Shown here piece by piece: positions 7,032 to 14,506 of a DNA stretch of 16,107 bases (positions are counted from its first letter, which is position 1; each line of letters starts with the position of its first letter). The notes below the pieces were generated by a model. That model saw only the letters and a program-made list of their open reading frames with translations. It searched no databases and was not told the origin of the DNA. The stretch is from Leptospiraceae bacterium. Its GTDB lineage: Bacteria > Spirochaetota > Leptospiria > Leptospirales > Leptospiraceae. Location: positions 1 to 16,107 of the forward strand of contig JAIXRB010000071.1 in NCBI GenBank assembly GCA_027485405.1, written 5' to 3'. The position numbers and the translations under genes were made by a program.

Positions 7032-9386
7032 ATGCGGCAAAAATATGAGAATGAATCTCAATATCACTGCTTTTCTCCTTTCCGATTCTGGGGAGGAATT
7101 CTCCCCTTCCTTTTTCTCTTTTCTTTGGGTGCACAACCAAATCCGCAAAAGACGAATGAAAATACCACTGGTAAACCGACTGCAGAAGTCAATGGAGGAG
7201 AAGAAGCCAAAGGGATTTTAATCAAAGGTAAAAAAGAATCTGACCGCACTACTTTGAATGATGTGGAAGGAACCAATATCTACTCAGGTAAGAAAAATGA
7301 AGTAATTCGAGTGGAAAAAACAAATGCAAATTTGGCGATGAACAATACTCGTCAGGTCTATGCAAAGGTGCCCGGAATTTCAATTTGGGAAAATGAGGGC
7401 TCAGGGATACAACCTGGAATCGGGGCTAGGGGACTTTCTCCCAATCGAAACTGGGAATTCAATACTAGAATGAATGGATATGATATCTCCTCTGATGTGT
7501 TTGGCTATCCCGAAGTCTATTTCAATCCTCCTATGGAATCTTTGGAAAAAATCGAAATTGTTCGTGGAGCAGGAGCTTTGCAGTACGGACCTCAGTTTGG
7601 TGGAATGGTGAACTATGTAACTAAGAAAGCAGAAACCAACCAACCTTTCAAAGTGGAAACGAAAAACACTGCCGGCTCTTACAATACTCTCAATTCGTTT
7701 ACTGCTGTCAGTGGTTCAGTGGGAAATTTTTCCTATTATGTATTTGCTCAGGGAAGATCGGCTGATGGTTGGCGGGACAATGCGCGTTACAACACACAAG
7801 TGGGCCATATCAATTTGGCTTACCAAGTGAATGAAAAACTGAAAGTATCGCTTGAGCTCAGTAAATCGCAGTACGAAAGCCAGCAACCAGGTGGACTTAC
7901 CGACATGCAATTCTGGGAAAACCCAAGGCAATCTGGTAGAACTAGAAACTGGTTTAGTGCTCCTTGGAATGTCCCCGCTTTGGTTCTGGATTACAACCAA
8001 AGTTCCAGTGCTCGCTTTAATTTAAAAATCTTTGGATTGTATGGGGAACGAAATTCGGTCGGTTTGGTTTCGGCACCAAATGTTTCCGATTCGATAAACG
8101 CCAGAACTCTCACTTTTGGGGCACGCCAGGTCGATCGGGATTGGTATCGCAACTATGGAATGGAAGCAAGACAGATCTTTGATTACTCGCTTTTAGACAA
8201 AACACATACTTTTTCGTTTGGTGTTCGATATTTCAATGGCAATACAGACCGTATGAGAAATCCGAATGGAACAACAGGAACTGGTTATGATCTAAGGGAA
8301 ACTAATTTTACAAATGTTTGTTTTGATGGCAGTAGAAATTGTCGAGTGGTGGATTTAGAATTTTCTACTTTGAATTATGCTGGATTCTTTGAAAATCTGT
8401 TTAGAATAACGGATAAGTTATCGATCACACCTGGTGCTAGATATGAATGGCTTCGCTCTACCGCTTCCGGACGAATCAACGAAAGACAGCCAACAGGAAC
8501 TCAACCTTTTGGAGGAATCGTTAGACCGCAAGAATTAGTTAAGCGACAAGTTCTTTATGGAATTGGTGTTCAGTACCAAGTGACAAAAAGTACAAACTTC
8601 TATGGAAATTATTCCAGGGCTTTTCGACCCGTAATTTATCAGGAGTTGTATGCTCCTTCTGGGAATATAAATGACATTGATCCTAATCTCAAAGACCAGA
8701 CAGGTTATAATGCGGATGCAGGCTATAGAGGAAAAATCGCCCAGTGGCTTCAATTCGACCTTGCTGTTTTTGAATTGAGATACAACAATAGGGTAGGGCT
8801 TTTGCCTGGGACTTTGCCCGGACAAAATAATTTGCAGACCAATGTTGGAGATTCGCTTCATAGAGGAACAGAAGTATATGTGGAAGTAGATCCACTTGCG
8901 GCGATCCAAGAATCTACTCCCTTTGGTAGTGTTAGTTTTTATACGTCTAGCTCCAATATCAATGCTCGCTACATCCGCTGGGAGGATCCGCGGGTCTTAA
9001 CCGATATATCGAATGCGCAGAATTTCTATCGAGTTGGAAGATTAGTAGAAAACGCGCCGTCTCAGATCCATAGATATGGATTGACCTATCATTTCAAAAA
9101 TTTGTTTAGCATATCGTACCAAATCAGTTATACAGGAAAGGCATACTCAGATGCGCTCAATACAACACTACCGACAGCAAACGGACAAATTGGACTGATT
9201 CCAGAGTATACAGTCAGAGATATGACCTTTGTTTGGAATATAACGGAAAAGTACGCTTTAAGAGGCGGAATCAACAACCTAACAAACGAAAAGTATTTTA
9301 CGCGAAGAGCTGGTGGGTATCCTGGGCCAGGGATATTGCCTGGCGATGGGATTTTTTACTTTTTGGGTTTGTCAGCAGTATTGTAG
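7032..9386 (+). CDS. TonB-dependent outer-membrane receptor, FecA-like
   Basis: This 784-residue outer-membrane transporter is probably for a ferric chelate, energised by TonB. A signal peptide with its hydrophobic core near 20-32 ends at LGA|Q (cleavage after A34). A short periplasmic linker has a possible TonB box around GILIKG (61-66). The plug (about 97-200) contains VPGISIWENEGSG (113-125), GARGLSPNR (131-139) and EIVRGAGALQYGP (175-187), the last two strongly recalling FecA. The rest is a beta-barrel with typical segments such as NYSRAFRP, and it ends in a strand FYFLGLSAVL. There is no N-terminal signalling (STN) domain, so FecIR-type control is unlikely. The substrate (ferric citrate or another siderophore) cannot be fixed from sequence. 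ATG 7032 is the only in-frame ATG that keeps the signal peptide. It has no Shine-Dalgarno sequence, and a Fur-like site overlaps codons 6-12. It converges on the cyclase gene, with 6 bases between the two. Confidence 0.92.
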   Translation: MRQKYENESQYHCFSPFRFWGGILPFLFLFSLGAQPNPQKTNENTTGKPTAEVNGGEEAKGILIKGKKESDRTTLNDVEGTNIYSGKKNEVIRVEKTNANLAMNNTRQVYAKVPGISIWENEGSGIQPGIGARGLSPNRNWEFNTRMNGYDISSDVFGYPEVYFNPPMESLEKIEIVRGAGALQYGPQFGGMVNYVTKKAETNQPFKVETKNTAGSYNTLNSFTAVSGSVGNFSYYVFAQGRSADGWRDNARYNTQVGHINLAYQVNEKLKVSLELSKSQYESQQPGGLTDMQFWENPRQSGRTRNWFSAPWNVPALVLDYNQSSSARFNLKIFGLYGERNSVGLVSAPNVSDSINARTLTFGARQVDRDWYRNYGMEARQIFDYSLLDKTHTFSFGVRYFNGNTDRMRNPNGTTGTGYDLRETNFTNVCFDGSRNCRVVDLEFSTLNYAGFFENLFRITDKLSITPGARYEWLRSTASGRINERQPTGTQPFGGIVRPQELVKRQVLYGIGVQYQVTKSTNFYGNYSRAFRPVIYQELYAPSGNINDIDPNLKDQTGYNADAGYRGKIAQWLQFDLAVFELRYNNRVGLLPGTLPGQNNLQTNVGDSLHRGTEVYVEVDPLAAIQESTPFGSVSFYTSSSNINARYIRWEDPRVLTDISNAQNFYRVGRLVENAPSQIHRYGLTYHFKNLFSISYQISYTGKAYSDALNTTLPTANGQIGLIPEYTVRDMTFVWNITEKYALRGGINNLTNEKYFTRRAGGYPGPGILPGDGIFYFLGLSAVL
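7047..7065. promoter_or_regulatory. Fur-box-like palindrome over the first codons of the receptor gene
   Basis: The 19 bases from 7047 match the classical Escherichia coli Fur consensus (GATAATGATAATCATTATC) at 14 positions by my count. The core TGAGA-ATGAA-TCTCA (7046-7060) is an inverted repeat. It lies 15 bases inside the coding region of a probable iron-chelate receptor. Chance matches of this quality may occur about once per window of this AT content, so position is the main argument. Leptospiral Fur sites may also differ from the E. coli consensus. Confidence 0.4.
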
Positions 9387-9392
9387 TTCCAT

Positions 9393-10598
9393 TTAGGTAT
9401 AGAGAATCTCAAAAATGGTGACAGGTTCCTTTTTTCCTTTCACTCGAACCCTGTCGATCTCTCTGTAAGAAAATGGAAAAGTACTGGGATTGCCGGCTAA
9501 GGCAAGAATGGTGCTTTCTGATACTAGGATTTTGCAATTGTATGTTTTTGTTAGACTTTCGATTCGGGAGGCTAAATTGACTGTGTCTCCAATGGAGGTG
9601 TAATCAGATCGCCTCTCTGAGCCGATACTTCCCAAGATTACTTCGCCGGAATGGATGCCGATACCAATCTGGATGGGAATGGAAAGACTAGAAACTGCCT
9701 TTTGCATGCGGATAGCGGCAAGAATCGCATGGTTGGATTGAAGCTCAGGATTTTGCAATCCGAAAGAAGCAAAGACCGCGTCGCCAATGAATTTGTCTAT
9801 AACTCCGTTCTGCGATTCGATTTGTTCCGTCATTACAGTAAAAAAGTGATTTAAGAATTGGACTACAGTTTTGGGTTCGAGCGTTTCAGTAAGAGAAGTA
9901 AACTCGCGTATATCGCAAAAAAGAATGGAGAGGTTTTTGCTTTTTCCTTCCCGTAGCTCTTCTATCTCGCGCCTATCGAGTTGACCCACTAACTCAGTGG
10001 ATAAATACCTCTCCATCATTTTCTTGGTTCCTACTTCTTGGATCATGTCTTTTTGAGCCTTAGTGATTGCAATGCCTAAAAAGAAAATAATAAAGAGAGC
10101 CACTCGGATAGGATATAAATCCTCGGTGGTGTTGGATTGAAATAGATATCGGTTCCCCTCAAAAAAAAGGGAAGCTACAACAATTGCAAAAATTGTGCTC
10201 TTTTCGGAATAGCGCAAAAGATTGAGCAAGTAAAAGTAAACAGTCGCAAGAAAAATTACGTAAATGCTGTTGCTACCGTTCAAAGGAATGGAAGCATCTA
10301 ACAGAAAGAAAGTAAATACTGTTAAATAGTCTAGTAGGATGACAAAGTATTTTAAATACGGAAGAAAAACGTTCCTTTTTAAAATAATAAGAACCTCGAG
10401 AGTGTACAAAATGACAATGAAATCCAAAGCCATCGTGGTTTCATTGGGCGGAACGGTTGTAAAACTCAAAAAGCCAAAGTACGCTAGAGAATCAAAAAAG
10501 GTAAAAACAAAGAATGCAAAAAATCGAATCCAAGAGAGGATTCTTTCGTTCTTCCATTCCCGATCTTGGATTATTTGCTCAATGATCGAGATGGACAC
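9393..10598 (-). CDS. Membrane-bound class III adenylate cyclase
   Basis: The enzyme makes cAMP from ATP at the inner face of the cytoplasmic membrane. The N-terminal half (about 20-180) is a block of roughly six hydrophobic helices with no recognised sensor domain. A short linker (about 185-215) leads to the catalytic domain (about 220-400). Metal aspartates are D229 (ILFCDIREFTS) and D273 (DKFIGDAVFASFG). The purine-binding pair is K269 and T334 (DYTSIGDTVN), the adenylate-type arrangement. Transition-state residues N341 and R345 (VNLASR) are present, so the enzyme should be active. Thr in place of the second Asp marks the subset of cyclases reported to respond to bicarbonate. The start is GTG at 10598, with AGGTGG about 8 bases upstream. 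That site overlaps the stop of the preceding glutamate-synthase-type gene (11-base gap), so translation is probably coupled. Confidence 0.92.
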   Translation of the reverse strand: MSISIIEQIIQDREWKNERILSWIRFFAFFVFTFFDSLAYFGFLSFTTVPPNETTMALDFIVILYTLEVLIILKRNVFLPYLKYFVILLDYLTVFTFFLLDASIPLNGSNSIYVIFLATVYFYLLNLLRYSEKSTIFAIVVASLFFEGNRYLFQSNTTEDLYPIRVALFIIFFLGIAITKAQKDMIQEVGTKKMMERYLSTELVGQLDRREIEELREGKSKNLSILFCDIREFTSLTETLEPKTVVQFLNHFFTVMTEQIESQNGVIDKFIGDAVFASFGLQNPELQSNHAILAAIRMQKAVSSLSIPIQIGIGIHSGEVILGSIGSERRSDYTSIGDTVNLASRIESLTKTYNCKILVSESTILALAGNPSTFPFSYREIDRVRVKGKKEPVTIFEILYT

Positions 10599-10609
10599 CC
10601 CAATCCCAC

Positions 10610-12160
10610 CTAATCTCGGTTGGGAAAATCTGCATAATCAGAAAGCTTTGTGAAATTGATCGGATCTCTTTTGTAGCCTAAAAGTGCTTCTAACGGTTGA
10701 TACTGATTCATCCCTTTGCTGATTTCTACATCGAATCCGGTAAACTGTCCAGGGTGTTCATATCCACAGGAATGGGCAAGGGAAAGTAGTTCTTTTCTGA
10801 AGCCTTGGAGGAATTTAGCGGCTCGTTTAGCTTTGACTTCTGGGTTTAAGCCGGCTTGCAACCATTTGTTTTGCGTGGCAACTCCCGCAGGGCAATGGTC
10901 AGTATGGCATTTTTGTGCCTGGATACAACCAATGGATATCATAGCTTCTCTAGCAATATGGATTAGGTCACAGCCCATTGCAATTGCCACAACAGCTCGA
11001 TCAGGGAATCCAAGTTTTCCAGATCCAATCCATACTATTTGTTCTGAAATGCCGTGTCTTTGGAAGAGAGTATAGATTCTTTGGAAACCAATTTTGAAAG
11101 GTAAGCTAACATGATCGGCATAGGTAAGTGGAGCGGCACCTGTTCCTCCTTCTCCCCCATCGATAGTGATAAAATCTGGACCCTTACCTGTTTCTTTGAT
11201 TTTGACAGCTAACTCTTCCCAAAAATCGATTTCTCCTATCGCACTTTTGATGCCAACAGGAAGCCCAGAAGCTTCAGCAATTCTCTCGATAAAATCTAGC
11301 AATTCTGAGACAGTATGAAATTCATTGTGGGCGTTTGGCGAAATACAATCTTTTCCTTCTTCAGTATGACGGATTTTTGCAATTTCAGCGGTCACTTTTT
11401 TTCCGGGTAAGATTCCCCCTTTTCCTGGCTTTGCTCCTTGGGAAAGTTTGATCTCAATGGCCCGAATGTTTTTGTTCTTGTTTACTTTTTCTTTTAAAAT
11501 ATCGATGCTAAATCTTCCTGTTACATCTCTGGTTCCAAAGTAGCCAGTACCGATTTGCCACATAAGGTTTGCACCTTGTAGGTGATAGGGGCTGATCCCA
11601 CCTTCTCCGGTATTGTGGTATGATCCTGCCATCATTGCACCTTTGTTAAGAGCCATAACTGCATTTTTACCTAAAGATCCAAAGGACATTGCTGAAATGT
11701 TTACAATGGAATAGGGTCGGAAGGGATACTTTCGTTTTCTATAAGCGCCAAGGACTTTGAGGGAAGGTATGCAAGTGGGATCGCCTTGGATGATATGAGC
11801 TTTGCTTTCAGGAAAAGGAAAAGCTTTGTGTTTGATGATCGGATAGCCTGGTTCATATTGAACTTCAGTGGTTCCAAAACCAAAATTGCTGTTTTCTCCT
11901 TTGGAAGTTGCGTAGATCCAGCTTCGTTCCGTTCTATCAAAAGGTTTTTCTTCTTTGTCGTGCGCTATAAGATACTGCCTGAGCTCAGGACCAATGGTTT
12001 CTAAAAAGTATCGAAGATGACCAACCACAGGGAAGTTGTGTTTGATTGTTTGTTTCTTTTGAGTTACATCATGAATGAAAACCCCAATTAGAAAGGTGAA
12101 AATGCCAGAAAAGAGAGTAGAGAAGGGGTTTTGGACGATCCAGTCAAATAAAGGTTCCAT
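10610..12160 (-). CDS. FMN/3Fe-4S glutamate-synthase-type protein (GltB synthase domain)
   Basis: This 516-residue protein carries only the FMN-binding synthase domain of glutamate synthase. Diagnostic stretches are HNTGEGGISPYH (182-193), IKLSQGAKPGKGGILPG (237-253), ITIDGGEGGTGAAP (331-344) and the 3Fe-4S motif C412-x5-C418-x4-C423 followed by PAGVATQ. The class II glutamine amidotransferase domain and the GltD partner are absent. It has instead a single N-terminal membrane helix (about 8-30), so it is probably anchored with its catalytic part in the cytosol. Similar short, membrane-anchored GltB-like proteins occur widely in bacteria, and their reaction is not established. Without the amidotransferase it cannot make glutamate from glutamine alone. 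It lies 38 bases after the response regulator and 11 bases before the cyclase, so it is likely in one operon. No good Shine-Dalgarno sequence precedes the ATG. Confidence 0.88.
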   Translation of the reverse strand: MEPLFDWIVQNPFSTLFSGIFTFLIGVFIHDVTQKKQTIKHNFPVVGHLRYFLETIGPELRQYLIAHDKEEKPFDRTERSWIYATSKGENSNFGFGTTEVQYEPGYPIIKHKAFPFPESKAHIIQGDPTCIPSLKVLGAYRKRKYPFRPYSIVNISAMSFGSLGKNAVMALNKGAMMAGSYHNTGEGGISPYHLQGANLMWQIGTGYFGTRDVTGRFSIDILKEKVNKNKNIRAIEIKLSQGAKPGKGGILPGKKVTAEIAKIRHTEEGKDCISPNAHNEFHTVSELLDFIERIAEASGLPVGIKSAIGEIDFWEELAVKIKETGKGPDFITIDGGEGGTGAAPLTYADHVSLPFKIGFQRIYTLFQRHGISEQIVWIGSGKLGFPDRAVVAIAMGCDLIHIAREAMISIGCIQAQKCHTDHCPAGVATQNKWLQAGLNPEVKAKRAAKFLQGFRKELLSLAHSCGYEHPGQFTGFDVEISKGMNQYQPLEALLGYKRDPINFTKLSDYADFPNRD

Positions 12161-12198
12161 AGTTGTATAGGAAGTATCGGAGACTGGGAGGAAAGTGA

Positions 12199-12600
12199 TT
12201 AGGAGGAAACTTGTTGAATTGCCTGTAAAAATTTCTCTTTGCTAAACGGTTTAGAAATGTAGCCAGAAACTAGCGGATTCGCAAATGCTCTGTCGGTATC
12301 AGCTGGATCTAAAGAGGAGGATACCAGAAAAATGTCTATTTTCTTCGATAGTTTCTTGGCGAGCCCTTCAAAATGCTCTAAGAATTGCCATCCATCCATA
12401 TAGGGCATATTGATGTCCAAAAAAACCAGGTCAGGCAAAAGGTTCACATTGTGCGAGTTTTCTTTGAAAAATTTCCATGCCTCCTCTCCATCAGAAAAGA
12501 CAAGTAACTCACTCGTAAGTTTAGCGGTTCCTAAAATTCGACGAGCCATGAATTGATAGATTTGGTCGTCATCGATTATGCACATTTTAAAACTACTCAT
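12199..12600 (-). CDS. Single-domain response regulator (CheY/Rcp1-like)
   Basis: This 133-residue receiver domain has no output domain. The acidic pocket is D10-D11-D12, the phosphoacceptor is D62 (LVFLDINMPYMDGW), the switch Ser is in LVSSS (92-96) and the conserved lysine is K117 (ISKPFS). All residues needed for phosphorylation are present. The ATG overlaps the stop codon of the kinase gene in a 4-base ATGA junction, so the two are translationally coupled and almost certainly cognate partners. With no DNA-binding or enzymatic domain, the signal must pass by protein contact. Receivers of this Rcp1 type commonly follow PAS or phytochrome kinases. Co-transcription with the glutamate-synthase-type protein and the cyclase suggests, but does not prove, that one of these is its target. 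Confidence 0.92.
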   Translation of the reverse strand: MSSFKMCIIDDDQIYQFMARRILGTAKLTSELLVFSDGEEAWKFFKENSHNVNLLPDLVFLDINMPYMDGWQFLEHFEGLAKKLSKKIDIFLVSSSLDPADTDRAFANPLVSGYISKPFSKEKFLQAIQQVSS

Positions 12601-14090
12601 AGAACCAAACCATCCTTAAATTTCAAAATGAAAGTAGCACCTTCTCCTTCCACGGAACGCACTTGGATGGTTCCACCTTGGGATTCGATCTGGTTTTTTA
12701 CGAGAAAGAGTCCGATTCCCTTTCCACCTTTATTTCGATGAAACACTTTATGCATTTTGAATATATGTTGTCCATGTTTATTTAAGTCCAGACCAAGGCC
12801 ATTGTCAGATATAGAAAGGATAATGTCCTTGCCTGAAGGAAAAGTTTGGATTTGGATGAAAGGCTCTTCATTTGGTTTTGCGTATTTTAGGCAATTGCTC
12901 AGTAGATTCAGTAAGATACTTTCGAGATAGATTTTGGGAAAAAACAGTTTGTTTGCGGCAGAGAAGTCTGAGACGATTTCGGCGTTTTGTCGTGAGATTT
13001 GCCCATATAGCATGCTCTTCATTTTCTCTGTGACTTCTTCCAAATCGATGACTTGTTTTTCAATATCCTGATTTTTTCGGATTTTTACTACTTCTATCAA
13101 ATCTTCTAGGGTTTGAAACGCATTTGCAATAAGACTTTTTAGATGAACAAAATACTCTTCTTTCTCTAAAGGATCTGCTGATTCTTCCATTAACTCAAGT
13201 ATTGTTATAAGATTACTTATGGGCGCACGTAGATTGTGTGAAACTATTTGGTTAAATTCTTCGAGTTGTTTGTTTTGATTGGTCAAAAACTCCAAAGCAG
13301 AAGTGAGTTTTTCGTTAGAATGCTTTAAATCTGCTTCTCCTCTTTTTCTTTCTGAAATGTTTTTGATTTGGATCATAAAGTACATGGGATGATTGTCCTC
13401 AGCTCTGATTAAACTCGTTGCCATGGCTCCCCATATAACTTGACCGTTTTTATGAACGTACCTACTCTCTTTGAAAATAGAGTCAATTTCCCCTATTTTT
13501 AGGCTTGAAAAGAGGTTGATTAAATCCTGCTTGTCTTCTGGAAGTGAAACTTCAAAGATCGACATTTCTAAAAGTTCTTCTTTCGTATAACCTAAAAATG
13601 ACAATAACGCTGAGTTTGTTTCGGCAAACTTTCCATCTAATGAAGCAAGGGCAATGCCCACAGGAGAATGAAAAAAAGCCGCACTGAATTTTTTTTCTGA
13701 GAATTGTAAGGAAAGCTGAAGTTTTTTCTGCTCTGTTATATCTCTGGAAGAGGATAAAAGCTGATAAACTCTACCCTCTTGATTTAAAATAGGAGTAGTA
13801 AGAGTCTGAAGCCAAACATAGACTCCATCTTTTCGCTGGATTCGATACTCGATAGAGTTAGGTGCTTGGCCTTCTAAGACAGGTTTATGAGATTCTTCTT
13901 GGATGCGAGTCAAGTCATCGGGATGAAAAAAATTGTAAGGGTTAAGTCCGATCAGCTCATCAGGGGTGTATCCCAGAATGGACTTAGAAGCCTCGGTTAC
14001 AAAAATATAGTGTCCCGATGGCTCATGAAGGCAAATGAGCTCTCTGGAGTAGAGAGATAAGGTACGAAACAATTCTGAATCGGTTTGCAT
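12597..14090 (-). CDS. Cytosolic PAS-PAS sensor histidine kinase
   Basis: The 497-residue kinase has no signal peptide or membrane helix. Two PAS domains are visible: PAS1 at about 8-120 (TEASKSILGYTPDELIG, ending in SSSRDITEQKK) and PAS2 at about 130-250 (TNSALLSFLGYTKEELL, ending in IKNISERKR). A coiled-coil linker follows, then the HisKA dimerisation domain with H285 in IVSHNLRAPISNL (282-294). The ATPase domain has its N-box around N395/N399 (LLNLLSNCLKYAKP), a G1 box DNGLGLD (429-435) and a G2 box GGKGIGLFLVK (455-465). The kinase should be able to phosphorylate itself. No cofactor-binding cysteine or histidine stands out in the PAS domains, so the signal is unknown. It is the first gene of the operon with the response regulator. 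A candidate promoter lies at 14106-14134. Confidence 0.93.
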   Translation of the reverse strand: MQTDSELFRTLSLYSRELICLHEPSGHYIFVTEASKSILGYTPDELIGLNPYNFFHPDDLTRIQEESHKPVLEGQAPNSIEYRIQRKDGVYVWLQTLTTPILNQEGRVYQLLSSSRDITEQKKLQLSLQFSEKKFSAAFFHSPVGIALASLDGKFAETNSALLSFLGYTKEELLEMSIFEVSLPEDKQDLINLFSSLKIGEIDSIFKESRYVHKNGQVIWGAMATSLIRAEDNHPMYFMIQIKNISERKRGEADLKHSNEKLTSALEFLTNQNKQLEEFNQIVSHNLRAPISNLITILELMEESADPLEKEEYFVHLKSLIANAFQTLEDLIEVVKIRKNQDIEKQVIDLEEVTEKMKSMLYGQISRQNAEIVSDFSAANKLFFPKIYLESILLNLLSNCLKYAKPNEEPFIQIQTFPSGKDIILSISDNGLGLDLNKHGQHIFKMHKVFHRNKGGKGIGLFLVKNQIESQGGTIQVRSVEGEGATFILKFKDGLVL

Positions 14091-14105
14091 ACTTCTTAAT
14101 TCGAA

Positions 14106-14134
14106 AGATTACTAAGTTTTAGAGGAATGTCCAC
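14106..14134 (-). promoter_or_regulatory. Candidate promoter of the kinase operon
   Basis: Read on the - strand, TGGACA (14134-14129) and TAATCT (14111-14106) are separated by 17 bases. The -35 matches consensus at 5 of 6 positions and the -10 at only 3 of 6. A start near 14099 would leave a leader of about 9 bases. The box lies between the sbtB terminator and the kinase ATG, which is where an operon promoter is needed. Confidence 0.35.
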
Positions 14135-14159
14135 TGGGAACTTTAACTTTTTTGAAAAT

Positions 14160-14184
14160 AAAAAACCCCAAGAGAATCTCGGGG
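14160..14184 (-). terminator. Rho-independent terminator of the sbtAB transcript
   Basis: On the - strand, a CCCC/GGGG stem (14181-14184 with 14166-14169) continues inward past one mismatch by three more pairs, with a 3-base loop. It is followed by six T residues and then a further T-rich stretch. It begins 13 bases past the sbtB stop codon and separates sbtAB from the kinase operon that follows on the same strand. Confidence 0.75.
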
Positions 14185-14197
14185 CTTTCTGGTTCTC

Positions 14198-14506
14198 TCA
14201 ATCGAATTTTTCTTTTCTAAGAACTTGAACGTCTTGGAGAAAGGCAATCACTCCATATTTATCAAAGTATTTTTGGGATAGAATTTCCAAAAGCTTCAAT
14301 GCTTTTTCTTCGGAAAGCAAGGACTCAATGCGGACATTCATTCCTTCCCAAGAAGAAAAATTTTGAGAATGGAGACCTTCTCCAGTTGCAGGAGACATAG
14401 TGTATCCCTTCATTCCAACGGTTTTTAATTCCGAAATGAGTTTATCTTTGATTGCTTCATCCGCTATGATGGTGATCAATTTTGCTGGTTTCAGTTGTGA
14501 TTTCAT
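14198..14506 (-). CDS. sbtB: PII-like signalling protein SbtB
   Basis: This 102-residue protein has the ferredoxin-like PII fold. Strand 1 is KLITIIADEAIKDKLI (9-24). Then comes GMKGYTMSPATGEG (31-44), matching the GATGYTV..GGKG stretch of cyanobacterial SbtB. The T-loop (about 42-56) is short. A second half, NVRIESLLSEEKALKLLEIL (57-76), is followed by YFDKYGVIAFLQDVQVLR (80-97). In cyanobacteria SbtB forms a trimer that binds SbtA and senses cAMP, AMP, ADP or ATP. The protein ends at EKFD and lacks the C-terminal extension with two cysteines (R-loop) that gives Synechocystis SbtB redox-controlled ATP/ADP hydrolysis. It should therefore lack that switch. The ATG directly follows the sbtA TAA with no base between, and a strong GGAGG lies in the end of sbtA, so the proteins are made together. 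A hairpin terminator follows. Confidence 0.88.
   Translation of the reverse strand: MKSQLKPAKLITIIADEAIKDKLISELKTVGMKGYTMSPATGEGLHSQNFSSWEGMNVRIESLLSEEKALKLLEILSQKYFDKYGVIAFLQDVQVLRKEKFD

Noticed and set aside
8535..8909. 124-codon open frame on the - strand opposite the TonB receptor gene
   Set aside because: It is antisense to a full-length receptor, with no independent coding signal.
10716..11075. 119-codon open frame on the + strand opposite the glutamate-synthase-type gene
   Set aside because: It mirrors the cysteine-rich 3Fe-4S region of the real gene, and no start signal or domain is seen.
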